From NCBI GenBank assembly GCA_030817875.1, contig JAUSZU010000001.1:1488001-1552000 (forward strand): 64,000 nucleotides of DNA, in the 5' to 3' direction. The notes under the pieces are model-generated. The model made no database searches and had not been told where the DNA came from. It was given only the letters and a program-made list of their open reading frames with translations. This stretch comes from Flavobacterium sp. W4I14. Lineage in GTDB: Bacteria > Bacteroidota > Bacteroidia > Sphingobacteriales > Sphingobacteriaceae. This document shows, one piece after another, positions 25,371 through 32,845 of this stretch. The position numbers and the translations under genes are program-made. Every line of letters starts with the position of its first letter. Positions within the stretch are counted from its first letter, which is position 1.

Positions 25371-26384
25371 TTACTTCAAGTTCGAAAAATATTTAATTTT
25401 CTTAATAAAAAACGCCCAAACAACACTGTTGTTATACACTCCGGTATGTTGGCTATACGCTTTTTGAACGGCTTTTCGCTTTTTATTGGTTTTTGAAAGT
25501 GATTTAAGAAAATGCCAATGGCCTTTGCTCACCGCTATTGTAAATTTAGGTTTTCCGGTTAGCAAAAAGTGCCACCATGCAATAAAATCTATAAACATCC
25601 TGATTGTTATCCGAAAAATGGCATCACCTGCAGGTAGGTTTTTCTGCATGATGATGAGGTTGTTTCTGAAATTAAGATAAGTTTTAAAAGGATTCTCCGT
25701 CTGCAAAGTTCCTCCGCCTACATGGTAAACTTCGGCGTCCGGACAGTACATAATCTTATAGTTCAGGTTCTTTAAACGCCAACATAGATCTATCTCCTCC
25801 ATATGAGCAAAAAGATCAGCATCTAAACCACCAGCTTCTTCCCAGCATTTGCTTTTAATAAAAAATGCAGCTCCACTGGCCCAAAAAACCTCAGTTCTAT
25901 CATTGTACTGGTCATTGTCAAACTCGTATACATTAAACAGTCGGCCACGGCAGAAAGGAAAAGAATAGATGTCCAGATAACCTCCGGCGGCACCCGCATA
26001 CTCGAATTGCCTCTTGTTTAACTGCCATTTAATTTTAGGTTGTGCTGCTGCAATCTGTGCATCGCTTTCCATTAAATCAATTACCGGCTTTATCCAATTG
26101 GGAGTTACCTCTACATCCGAATTGAGCAGGATAAAATAATCGGCCTCAACACGTTCTAAAACCTTATTATAGCCTCCTGCAAAACCGTAATTCTGGTCGT
26201 TCCGCATAATTTTAACGGTAGGAAAGTTTTCTTGTAAAAACAAAACTGAATCATCGGTGGAAGCATTATCGCCCACAACAATTTGCAGATTATCATACTC
26301 AGAAAGCAAAATTCCAGGTAAAAATTGCTGTAAATATGCTTTTCCATTCCAGTTTAAAATTACAACGGCTACTGATGGGTTCAT
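25371..26384 (-). CDS. Family 2 glycosyltransferase
   Basis: The N-terminal GT-A fold is clear: VAVVILNWNGKAYL at the start, VVGDNASTDDS for nucleotide-sugar binding, LNSDVEV as the DxD-like metal site, and EEIDLCWRLK near the acceptor site. It resembles rhamnosyl-type transferases used for surface polysaccharide. The C-terminal 80 residues are basic and hydrophobic, suggesting membrane association without clear membrane spans. It lies 5 bases after the acyltransferase gene on the same strand, which points to envelope biosynthesis; donor and acceptor are unknown. Confidence 0.9.
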   Translation of the reverse strand: MNPSVAVVILNWNGKAYLQQFLPGILLSEYDNLQIVVGDNASTDDSVLFLQENFPTVKIMRNDQNYGFAGGYNKVLERVEADYFILLNSDVEVTPNWIKPVIDLMESDAQIAAAQPKIKWQLNKRQFEYAGAAGGYLDIYSFPFCRGRLFNVYEFDNDQYNDRTEVFWASGAAFFIKSKCWEEAGGLDADLFAHMEEIDLCWRLKNLNYKIMYCPDAEVYHVGGGTLQTENPFKTYLNFRNNLIIMQKNLPAGDAIFRITIRMFIDFIAWWHFLLTGKPKFTIAVSKGHWHFLKSLSKTNKKRKAVQKAYSQHTGVYNNSVVWAFFIKKIKYFSNLK

Positions 26385-26389
26385 TCTTT

Positions 26390-27262
26390 TTATTCGGGTT
26401 TAAATTTCCAGCGTTTATGGCTCCAAAGCCAATATTGAGGCTGTTCTTTGATAATATTTTCTAAAAACTTAAAGTGCAAATTCGTAATCGCAAACTCATC
26501 CATGTTAGCCGGATCGAGGCACATAGGCAAAACTTCTACATGATAATAACCTTTTTTTACTATGCTGACTTTAAAATAGTATATAGGTCTTTGAGTAGAT
26601 TTTGCAATTTTTTCTACGCCCAAAAGTGCAGCAGTTTGTTGATGTAAAAAATCTACAAAGTATTTGGTTTCTTCTCTTGTGGGAGACTGATCGCTGGCAA
26701 AGCACAAAAGTGTAGGTTCATTTTTATAAGTAGCCATACCGCGTAGCGTTTGTCGCATGGCAATGAAAACATTACCATATTTTGTACGCATACAATCAAA
26801 CCAGGCTTCAAAAATTTTATTTTTGATGGGTTTAAAAATCACCATGGTTTTAGCAGAAATACTAAGTCCCAAAGCTAAGGTACCCAATTCCCAGTTACCA
26901 TAATGGCCTGTACAAGCCAATATACTTTCTCCAGCTGCAAAATGGGTTTCGAGCTGCTCCAGTCCTGTAAATTTTACCCTTTTTAGCGTTTCAGCTTTTG
27001 AGATGCTACTCATTTTAATAATTTCAAAAATAAGTTCGGCCAAATACAGGAAAAATTTTTTCTCAATAGCCTTAATTTCAGCTAAAGATTTTTCGGGAAA
27101 AGAGTGGGTTAAATTCTGCCTGACAACTTTTTTTCTATAGCCTATTACGTAATAAAGCAGATAATATAGTAATCTTGCAAAAAAAAAGAGCAAAGATAAA
27201 GGCAGCAGCGATAACAGGTATAAAAAAAATACGCCAACGTGCGCAATCCCTCTTTTAATCAT
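26390..27262 (-). CDS. LpxL/HtrB-type lipid acyltransferase
   Basis: The protein has one N-terminal membrane anchor (about 8-40), then the lysophospholipid acyltransferase fold. The catalytic motif is HYGNWELG (an HxxxxE site), and MRQTLRG and FASDQSPTR follow as in lipid A late acyltransferases. At 290 residues it is the normal size. In Bacteroidota such proteins complete lipid A or make related lipids. It shares a transcript with the glycosyltransferase downstream. Confidence 0.9.
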   Translation of the reverse strand: MIKRGIAHVGVFFLYLLSLLPLSLLFFFARLLYYLLYYVIGYRKKVVRQNLTHSFPEKSLAEIKAIEKKFFLYLAELIFEIIKMSSISKAETLKRVKFTGLEQLETHFAAGESILACTGHYGNWELGTLALGLSISAKTMVIFKPIKNKIFEAWFDCMRTKYGNVFIAMRQTLRGMATYKNEPTLLCFASDQSPTREETKYFVDFLHQQTAALLGVEKIAKSTQRPIYYFKVSIVKKGYYHVEVLPMCLDPANMDEFAITNLHFKFLENIIKEQPQYWLWSHKRWKFKPE

Positions 27263-27301
27263 TATTTTTAAAACGTTTCAACTACAAACATAAATTTTCA
27301 A

Positions 27302-27913
27302 ATGCAGAATACAGCTATACTTCCATTATTTTATCTTCCACCAGTAGGCTATTTTAGTTTATTACAAAAGCTGGAGGTAGATTTTTTAATCGAAAAACAT
27401 GAACATTTAGCGAAGCAAACTTACCGCAACAGGGCCAGTATTTATTCTCCAAACGGAAAACTCGATATTACCGTTCCTGTGGTTAAAGGTTCAAAAACAC
27501 ACACGCAAATGAAAGATGTGCGGATTAGTTATGACTTTAAATGGCAACGTTTACATTGGTTGAGCTTAGAAAGTTGCTATAGAAGTTCAGCCTATTTTGA
27601 GTTTTATGAAGATGAGCTTTCACGGTTTTATAATCAAAAATTTGAATTTCTTTTCGATTATAACCTCGAATTGGTAGAATGGCTCTCCAAAAAGTTAAAG
27701 CTCAATAAAAGCTTCAAAGTTACCACCGAATATTTTGATGATATTGCTCCCGAACTTGATTTTCGTACCATTATGAATCCTAAAAAGGACGAAGATATTG
27801 TAAAAAACAAGCCATATTATCAGGTTTTTGAAGATAGACATCAATTTTTGCCCAACTTAAGTATTGTTGATTTGTTATTTAACCAGGGTCCACAAGCCCG
27901 GCTATATTTATAA
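27302..27913 (+). CDS. WbqC-family protein
   Basis: The 203-residue protein shows the WbqC pattern: FYLPPVGYFSLL at the start, then KQTYRNRASIYSPNGKLDITVPVVKG, and WLSLESCYRSSAYFEFYEDE. The family is found with polysaccharide or lipid-modification genes, and its biochemical role is not settled. It diverges from the acyltransferase gene, with start codons 40 bases apart. CorA begins 3 bases after its stop, so these two may be cotranscribed. Confidence 0.88.
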   Translation: MQNTAILPLFYLPPVGYFSLLQKLEVDFLIEKHEHLAKQTYRNRASIYSPNGKLDITVPVVKGSKTHTQMKDVRISYDFKWQRLHWLSLESCYRSSAYFEFYEDELSRFYNQKFEFLFDYNLELVEWLSKKLKLNKSFKVTTEYFDDIAPELDFRTIMNPKKDEDIVKNKPYYQVFEDRHQFLPNLSIVDLLFNQGPQARLYL

Positions 27914-27916
27914 AGT

Positions 27917-29038
27917 ATGGGAAAAAACAAGCCGCGTAACCGCCATAAGCACTATAAAGTTCCAGCCCCGGGTACCAGTCCGGGTTTATACACTATTGAT
28001 GAAGACGCATTAAAGCCAGTTATTGTACTTCATATTTATAACGATAAGAGTTATAAAAAAGTGGAATTGGATAACATTAATAATATTGATAAACTGATTG
28101 AAAATAAAGATTTCTGCTATTGGTTTGACATTAAAGGTTTAGCAGATCCTAATATATTCGAAACACTTTATTCAAAATTAGGTATCAGCAGGCTTGTATT
28201 AGAAGATATAACCAGTTCTTACCAGCGCCCCAAGCTGGATGAATATGATAATGACAAGTACATTTTTGCAGTGAGCAGGCACCTGTTTTTAAATGAGGAG
28301 AATGTTTTAAATAATGATCAGGTTTCTTTTATCCTGTCAGAACGTACATTGATTACCTTTCAGGAAACTTATGCCGATTGTTTTGAGCCCGTAAGAAAGC
28401 GTTTGGAAATAGGGAAGGGGAACATTCGCATTGGTGGCATTAGCTACCTGATGTATGCCATCATGGATGTGATCGTGGATAATTATTTTTCCTTGCTAAA
28501 TTTTTGGGGCGAAGAACTTGATGCTATTGAAGACCGCTTATATGATCATCCTGACCGGAGAATCATGTACGATACACAGGCGATTAAAAGGTCATTGATC
28601 ATGATCCGAAAAGTAGCCTGGCCAGAGCGGGATAAACTGAATGATATTATCCGTACCGATAGTCCATTAATATCAGATCTCACCAAAACCTACATGAAGG
28701 ATGCCTACGATCATTGTATCCAGATCATTGATTTTATCGAGTCATTAAAAGAGATCGCTTCAGCCAATATTGATATGAATTTATCCATTATCAGTAACCG
28801 GATGAACGAAATCATGAAAGTTTTGACCATCATTTCTTCCATATTTATTCCATTAACCTTTATTGCAGGTATTTACGGGATGAACTTTAGTAGGGAAGAC
28901 CCTGCAACCGGAAAGATATTAAAAGACAATATGCCTGAATTATACGCCGAACATGGTTATTTGTACACCTGGATTGTAATGGCAGTGATTGCGATTTTGC
29001 AGGTAATTTACTTTTGGCGTAAAGGTTGGTTTAAATAG
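27917..29038 (+). CDS. corA: CorA-type magnesium/cobalt transporter
   Basis: The 373-residue protein has the large cytoplasmic funnel domain, a long stalk helix and two C-terminal membrane helices. The selectivity motif GMN (321-323, in GIYGMNFSRED) closes the first, as required of CorA channels. The basic N-terminal tail is about 30 residues. There is a second magnesium transporter gene (mgtE) downstream, with a toxin-antitoxin pair between them. No Mg-sensing leader was recognised. Confidence 0.95.
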   Translation: MGKNKPRNRHKHYKVPAPGTSPGLYTIDEDALKPVIVLHIYNDKSYKKVELDNINNIDKLIENKDFCYWFDIKGLADPNIFETLYSKLGISRLVLEDITSSYQRPKLDEYDNDKYIFAVSRHLFLNEENVLNNDQVSFILSERTLITFQETYADCFEPVRKRLEIGKGNIRIGGISYLMYAIMDVIVDNYFSLLNFWGEELDAIEDRLYDHPDRRIMYDTQAIKRSLIMIRKVAWPERDKLNDIIRTDSPLISDLTKTYMKDAYDHCIQIIDFIESLKEIASANIDMNLSIISNRMNEIMKVLTIISSIFIPLTFIAGIYGMNFSREDPATGKILKDNMPELYAEHGYLYTWIVMAVIAILQVIYFWRKGWFK

Positions 29039-29040
29039 TA

Positions 29041-29072
29041 TTTTGTATCTATACCAAATATTGGTATATTTA
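29041..29072 (+). promoter_or_regulatory. parDE promoter overlapping a palindromic operator
   Basis: TTTTG (29041-29045) and TATATTTA (29065-29072, one mismatch from TAnnTTTG) are separated by exactly 19 bases, the Bacteroidota spacing. Within the spacer lies TATACCAA-ATA-TTGGTATA (29050-29068), a perfect inverted repeat. This is the layout expected for ParD autorepression, 18 bases upstream of the parD ATG. Confidence 0.65.
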
Positions 29073-29090
29073 AGCTAAATACATAAAGTT

Positions 29091-29333
29091 ATGGGACGAA
29101 ATACATCAATACTGCTAGGCGATCATTTCGATAATTTTATCAGCGAAAAAATCGCCTCTGGGAAATTTAGTTCTGCCAGTGAGGTAATTAGAACAAGTTT
29201 AAGGCTGTTAGAGGAAGAAGAGAAGCAAATCGAATTGCTGCGTGAAGCGCTAAAAATAGGAGAGGAAAGTGGGTTCGTAAAAAAATTCGACCCTGCAAAG
29301 CATTTACAGGAGTTGCACCGCAAGCATTTATAA
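29091..29333 (+). CDS. parD: ParD-type antitoxin
   Basis: The 80-residue protein begins GRNTSILLGDHFDNFI and then SGKFSSASEVIRTSLRLLEEEE, the ribbon-helix-helix DNA-binding fold of CopG/ParD antitoxins. The C-terminal 35 residues (KQIELLREALKIGEESGFVKKFDP) match the toxin-neutralising tail. Its stop overlaps the parE start by one base (TAATG). A palindrome in its promoter fits autoregulation. Confidence 0.92.
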   Translation: MGRNTSILLGDHFDNFISEKIASGKFSSASEVIRTSLRLLEEEEKQIELLREALKIGEESGFVKKFDPAKHLQELHRKHL

Positions 29334-29629
29334 TGGTTACCTACCGTATCAGTGAACTTGCGCAGATAGATCTGGAAGATATTTGGTTATATACATTTAA
29401 GAATTGGTCTAAAGATCAAGCAGATAGATATTACGGTTTATTACTTAGTGAATGTGAATATCTATCAAACCATTTTGAACATGGTAAGATAATGGATCAT
29501 GTATTAAAGGGGTATAGGTGTTCGGCGGATAAATCGCATCTAATATTCTATAAGCTGGGAGCGGATGGCTTGGTGGAAATAATCAGAATATTACATCAAA
29601 TGACTAACATTAAAAGTCACTTATTGTAA
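29333..29629 (+). CDS. parE: ParE-type toxin
   Basis: The 98-residue product matches the RelE/ParE superfamily: YRISELAQIDLEDIWLYTFKNW at the start, and a mid-region with the family pattern (LSNHFEHGKIMDHVLKGYRC, then HLIFYKLG and VEIIRILHQ). ParE members poison DNA gyrase, whereas RelE members cut mRNA; this one lacks the RelE catalytic residues, so the gyrase target is likely but inferred. The length is normal and it appears intact. It is coupled to parD. Confidence 0.9.
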   Translation: MVTYRISELAQIDLEDIWLYTFKNWSKDQADRYYGLLLSECEYLSNHFEHGKIMDHVLKGYRCSADKSHLIFYKLGADGLVEIIRILHQMTNIKSHLL

Positions 29630-29680
29630 AAATCAATTTTTAATATATGTAGCTTTAGGGCGTTTTTGGTTAGGTTATAG

Positions 29681-31030
29681 ATGCAGTCATTCGAAATAGA
29701 TAAAAGCGACGTACTCAAGGTTAAAAATGCAATTTTAGCTGGTGATGAAACTTTAAAAGTAGTTTTAGAGGAGTATCATGCCTCAGAAATCGCGATTTTG
29801 TTTGAGCGTTTAGATAAATCTGAACAGCGGCACATTATCAACCTGCTTCCCGCAGAAATAGCTTCTGAGATTATTTCTGAGATGGATGAAGAATCCCATC
29901 CGGAAGATTTGCTTTTTGAGCTCCATCCCGATAAACGTACGGAGATTGTTGAAGAACTGGATTATGATGATGCGACCGACATCATTTCCCAACTGGAGGA
30001 TCATGAGCAGAAAGAGATTTTAGAAGACCTTACCGAAGATCACGCCTCAGAAATCAGAAACCTTTTAACTTACGACGAAAAAACTGCGGGTGGTTTGATG
30101 AACACAGAACTGATTTGTGTAAACATCAACCTCACTAAAAAAGACGCAATCGACGAGATCATCCGGCAGAGTGAAGAAATGGAAGAGTTTTACACCATTT
30201 ATGTAGTGGATGATGAGGAGATTTTTAAAGGTATTGTTTCGTTAAAAGACATTATTAAAGCAAAACACAATGCCAAAATAACCGAATTGGTTAAAATAGA
30301 TGCAGTTTATGTGCATCCCGATACCGATCAGGAAGAAGTGGCGAACCTAATTTCACAATATAACTTAACCAGTATTCCAGTAATAGATGATCACCAGAAA
30401 TTACTCGGTAGGGTAACATTCGATGATGTGATCGATGTAATGGAGGCTGAAAGCACCGAAGATATCTTGAAAATTTCGGGGGTATCAGAAGATGAGGAAT
30501 TGAGCGGTAACTGGGTAGAAGCGGTAAAGTCGCGTCTGCCATGGCTAATTATCAACCTTGGAACTGCTTTTTTAGCTTCATCGGTAGTGCGTTATTTTGA
30601 TCCAACCATTAAGTTAATTCCTTCCTTAGCGGCCTACATGACCATTATTGCGGGGATGGGCGGAAATGCAGCTACACAGGCACTTGCCGTAACCGTAAGG
30701 CGTATTTCACTTTATGACTTGACTGATAAACAGGCTTATCGTACCGTTTTAAAAGAATTTACTGTAGGCTTAATAAACGGTGCATCCAATGGATTAATCG
30801 TATTTATTTTTGCTTACTTTTTTGATGGAAACCCAATGCTTGGATTGGTTATCTTCCTGGCCATGACGGGCAACCTGGTAATTGCAGGCATTACAGGTGC
30901 TGGTATTCCGTTAATTTTAAAACGGGTAGGTATCGATCCTGCCATTGCATCATCTATAATTATTACTACTTTTACCGACGTTTTTGGTTTCCTATTAATT
31001 TTAGGATTGGCCAGCAAACTTTTACTATAG
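29681..31030 (+). CDS. mgtE: MgtE-type magnesium transporter
   Basis: The protein has the full MgtE architecture: an N-terminal helical superdomain rich in Glu/Asp (about 1-130), tandem CBS domains (about 130-255) that sense Mg, and five membrane helices (from about 280) with the pore region GMGGNAATQALAVTVR. At 449 residues it is normal. A separate CorA lies 640 bases upstream. It ends 20 bases before bioB, so readthrough is possible. Confidence 0.95.
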   Translation: MQSFEIDKSDVLKVKNAILAGDETLKVVLEEYHASEIAILFERLDKSEQRHIINLLPAEIASEIISEMDEESHPEDLLFELHPDKRTEIVEELDYDDATDIISQLEDHEQKEILEDLTEDHASEIRNLLTYDEKTAGGLMNTELICVNINLTKKDAIDEIIRQSEEMEEFYTIYVVDDEEIFKGIVSLKDIIKAKHNAKITELVKIDAVYVHPDTDQEEVANLISQYNLTSIPVIDDHQKLLGRVTFDDVIDVMEAESTEDILKISGVSEDEELSGNWVEAVKSRLPWLIINLGTAFLASSVVRYFDPTIKLIPSLAAYMTIIAGMGGNAATQALAVTVRRISLYDLTDKQAYRTVLKEFTVGLINGASNGLIVFIFAYFFDGNPMLGLVIFLAMTGNLVIAGITGAGIPLILKRVGIDPAIASSIIITTFTDVFGFLLILGLASKLLL

Positions 31031-31050
31031 ATTAAAAAATCCTGATCTCC

Positions 31051-32052
31051 ATGCAAACGACAAGACACGATTGGACAAAAGAAGAAATATACGAAATTTA
31101 TAACAGACCATTTTTAGACCTGGTTTACGAAGCTGCAAGCATCCACAGAGAAAATAAAGATTACAATGAAGTTCAGGTAAGTTCATTAATCTCGATCAAA
31201 ACCGGAGGTTGTGCCGAAGACTGTTCTTATTGCCCACAAGCAGCCCGCTACCATACCGAATTAGAAGTTCAGCCATTGATGCAGGTTAGCCAGGTAGTTA
31301 GCGCCGCAGTTAAGGCAAAAGAGGGTGGTGCATCACGTTTATGTATGGGAGCTGCATGGCGCGAAGTACGCGATAACCGCGATTTTGATCGTGTAATTGA
31401 AATGGTAAAGGCCGTAAATGATATGGATATGGAAGTTTGCTGTACTTTAGGCATGCTTACCGAAAACCAGGCACAACGTTTAGCTGATGCCGGTTTATAT
31501 GCATATAACCATAACATTGATACCTCTGAAGATGATTACAAACGTATTATTTCGACCAGAACTTATGATGATCGCTTAAATACTATAAAAAATGTGCGTA
31601 AAGCTAAATTAACAGTATGTAGTGGTGGTATTATTGGTTTAGGCGAAACAGTAGAAGACCGTGTTTCAATGTTGCAGACTTTGTCAAACATGGAAAAACA
31701 TCCTGAATCAGTTCCCGTTAATGCTTTAGTGCCTGTGAAAGGTACTCCTTTAGAAAATCAGCCACGTGTTCCAATCTGGGATATGGTAAGAATGATTGCT
31801 ACAGCACGAATCGTAATGCCAAACTCGGTGGTGCGTTTATCAGCTGGTAGAAACGAAATGAGTACGTTAGAACAGGCTTTTTGCTTCATGGCTGGTGCAA
31901 GTTCTATTTTTGCAGGCGATAAATTATTAACCACACCAAATCCTGCATTTGTTGATGATATGGCAATGTTTGAATTGCTAGGGCTAAAAACCCGCGACGC
32001 CTTTAAAAATGGCAGACCAGCAAACACAAAGATTGAACAGGAAGCTGTTTAA
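31051..32052 (+). CDS. bioB: Biotin synthase
   Basis: Radical-SAM enzyme that inserts sulfur into dethiobiotin. The SAM cluster cysteines are C54, C58 and C61 in [13 protein letters not shown]. Further family segments are [30 protein letters not shown] and RLSAGRNEM near the C-terminus, plus the second-cluster arginine. At 333 residues it is a normal length. No other bio genes are in the window. A long terminator follows at 32116. Confidence 0.97.
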   Translation: MQTTRHDWTKEEIYEIYNRPFLDLVYEAASIHRENKDYNEVQVSSLISIKTGGCAEDCSYCPQAARYHTELEVQPLMQVSQVVSAAVKAKEGGASRLCMGAAWREVRDNRDFDRVIEMVKAVNDMDMEVCCTLGMLTENQAQRLADAGLYAYNHNIDTSEDDYKRIISTRTYDDRLNTIKNVRKAKLTVCSGGIIGLGETVEDRVSMLQTLSNMEKHPESVPVNALVPVKGTPLENQPRVPIWDMVRMIATARIVMPNSVVRLSAGRNEMSTLEQAFCFMAGASSIFAGDKLLTTPNPAFVDDMAMFELLGLKTRDAFKNGRPANTKIEQEAV

Positions 32053-32076
32053 TCAAAAATATAAACTGATATAAGT

Positions 32077-32102
32077 GGTGTCGGTTGTTTCCAACTGACA
32101 CC
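32077..32102. repeat. Palindrome GGTGTCGGTTG-TTTC-CAACTGACACC
   Basis: Eleven-base arms with one G-T wobble pair around a TTTC loop. It shares the outer GTGTC/GACAC arms and 4-base loop layout with the copies at 18654 and 25240, but the inner arm differs. It is the first of three copies behind bioB. Confidence 0.65.
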
Positions 32103-32115
32103 AAGATAGGTTATA

Positions 32116-32156
32116 AACAAAAAGGGTCAGAACATTGTTCTGACCCTTTTTGTTTT
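32116..32156 (+). terminator. Long terminator after bioB
   Basis: AAACAAAAAGGGTCAGAACA and its exact complement TGTTCTGACCC with TTTTTGTTT form a stem of about 19 pairs around a very short loop, ending in a T run. It lies 63 bases after the bioB stop. Confidence 0.9.
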
Positions 32157-32225
32157 ACAGTAATAGCGGTATTGGATGTGTGTTGTTAGTTAGAAATATC
32201 TGGCACTACGTTGAATCCTATCCGT

Positions 32226-32250
32226 GGTGTCGGTTGTTTCCAACTGACAC
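32226..32250. repeat. Palindrome GTGTCGGTTG-TTTC-CAACTGACAC
   Basis: It is identical in its core 24 bases to the copy at 32077, and lies 149 bases downstream of it, in the same orientation. The flanks differ, so it is an independent insertion or a copy diverged outside the hairpin. Confidence 0.65.
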
Positions 32251-32284
32251 TAAGTTGAATCCTGTTTTGTAATTCTGATTAAAC

Positions 32285-32306
32285 AGTCAGATGGTAACAT
32301 CTGACT
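32285..32306. repeat. Palindrome AGTCAGATG-GTAA-CATCTGACT
   Basis: Nine-base perfect arms around GTAA. This is the CAGATG variant of the family, 11 bases after the ohr-like stop codon (minus strand) and 36 bases after the previous copy. Confidence 0.65.
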
Positions 32307-32316
32307 TCACTTCACC

Positions 32317-32727
32317 TTAAACTGCGGTTACCCTTACCTCAATATTTCCTCTGGTTGCTTTAGAATACGGACATGCCCTGTGCGCTTTATCAGCCAAGGC
32401 TTGTGCTTCCTCATGCGAAATACCTGGGATGTGTACATCCAGGTCTGCAGAGAGAACAAACGCATTACCATCTTTATTAAACGAAACCAATACTTTGACG
32501 TTTGCTTCACTAATATCAACACCTTCTCGCTCCGCTACACCACCTAAGGCTCCCAAATAACATGGCCCCCAGGCAGCAGCAAACAATTCTTCTGGGTTTG
32601 TGGCACCTCCTTGCCCGCCAAGCTCTTTTGGCTTTCTTAAATCGAAATCTAAAATTCCATCACTCGATTTAATGTGTCCGTCTCTTCCTCCTGTAGCTGT
32701 AACTTCAGCCGTATATAGCTTTTCCAT
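32317..32727 (-). CDS. Ohr/OsmC-family organic hydroperoxide reductase
   Basis: The 136-residue protein has the two peroxidatic/resolving cysteines of Ohr: C56 in WGPCYLGAL and C119 in HRACPYSKATRGN. The N-terminal YTAEVTATGGRDGHIKSSDG and GGATNPEELFAAAW are typical of Ohr rather than OsmC. It reduces organic and fatty-acid hydroperoxides using lipoylated partners in known members. No OhrR regulator lies next to it. Confidence 0.93.
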   Translation of the reverse strand: MEKLYTAEVTATGGRDGHIKSSDGILDFDLRKPKELGGQGGATNPEELFAAAWGPCYLGALGGVAEREGVDISEANVKVLVSFNKDGNAFVLSADLDVHIPGISHEEAQALADKAHRACPYSKATRGNIEVRVTAV

Positions 32728-32845
32728 AATGTTTTCTTAATATGGATACTTAACAATTTTTAGTGGCCTTTGTTTTTAATACAAGGTATTTGAAGTTTAA
32801 ATCTTGAACTAATACAACATGATTACTTGCGTAATAAAAATCGAT

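Noticed and set aside
29091..29629. A mobile island around the ParDE and YoeB pairs
   Set aside because: Both pairs are compact, with core genes on both sides and no integrase, transposase or flanking repeat that defines an island.
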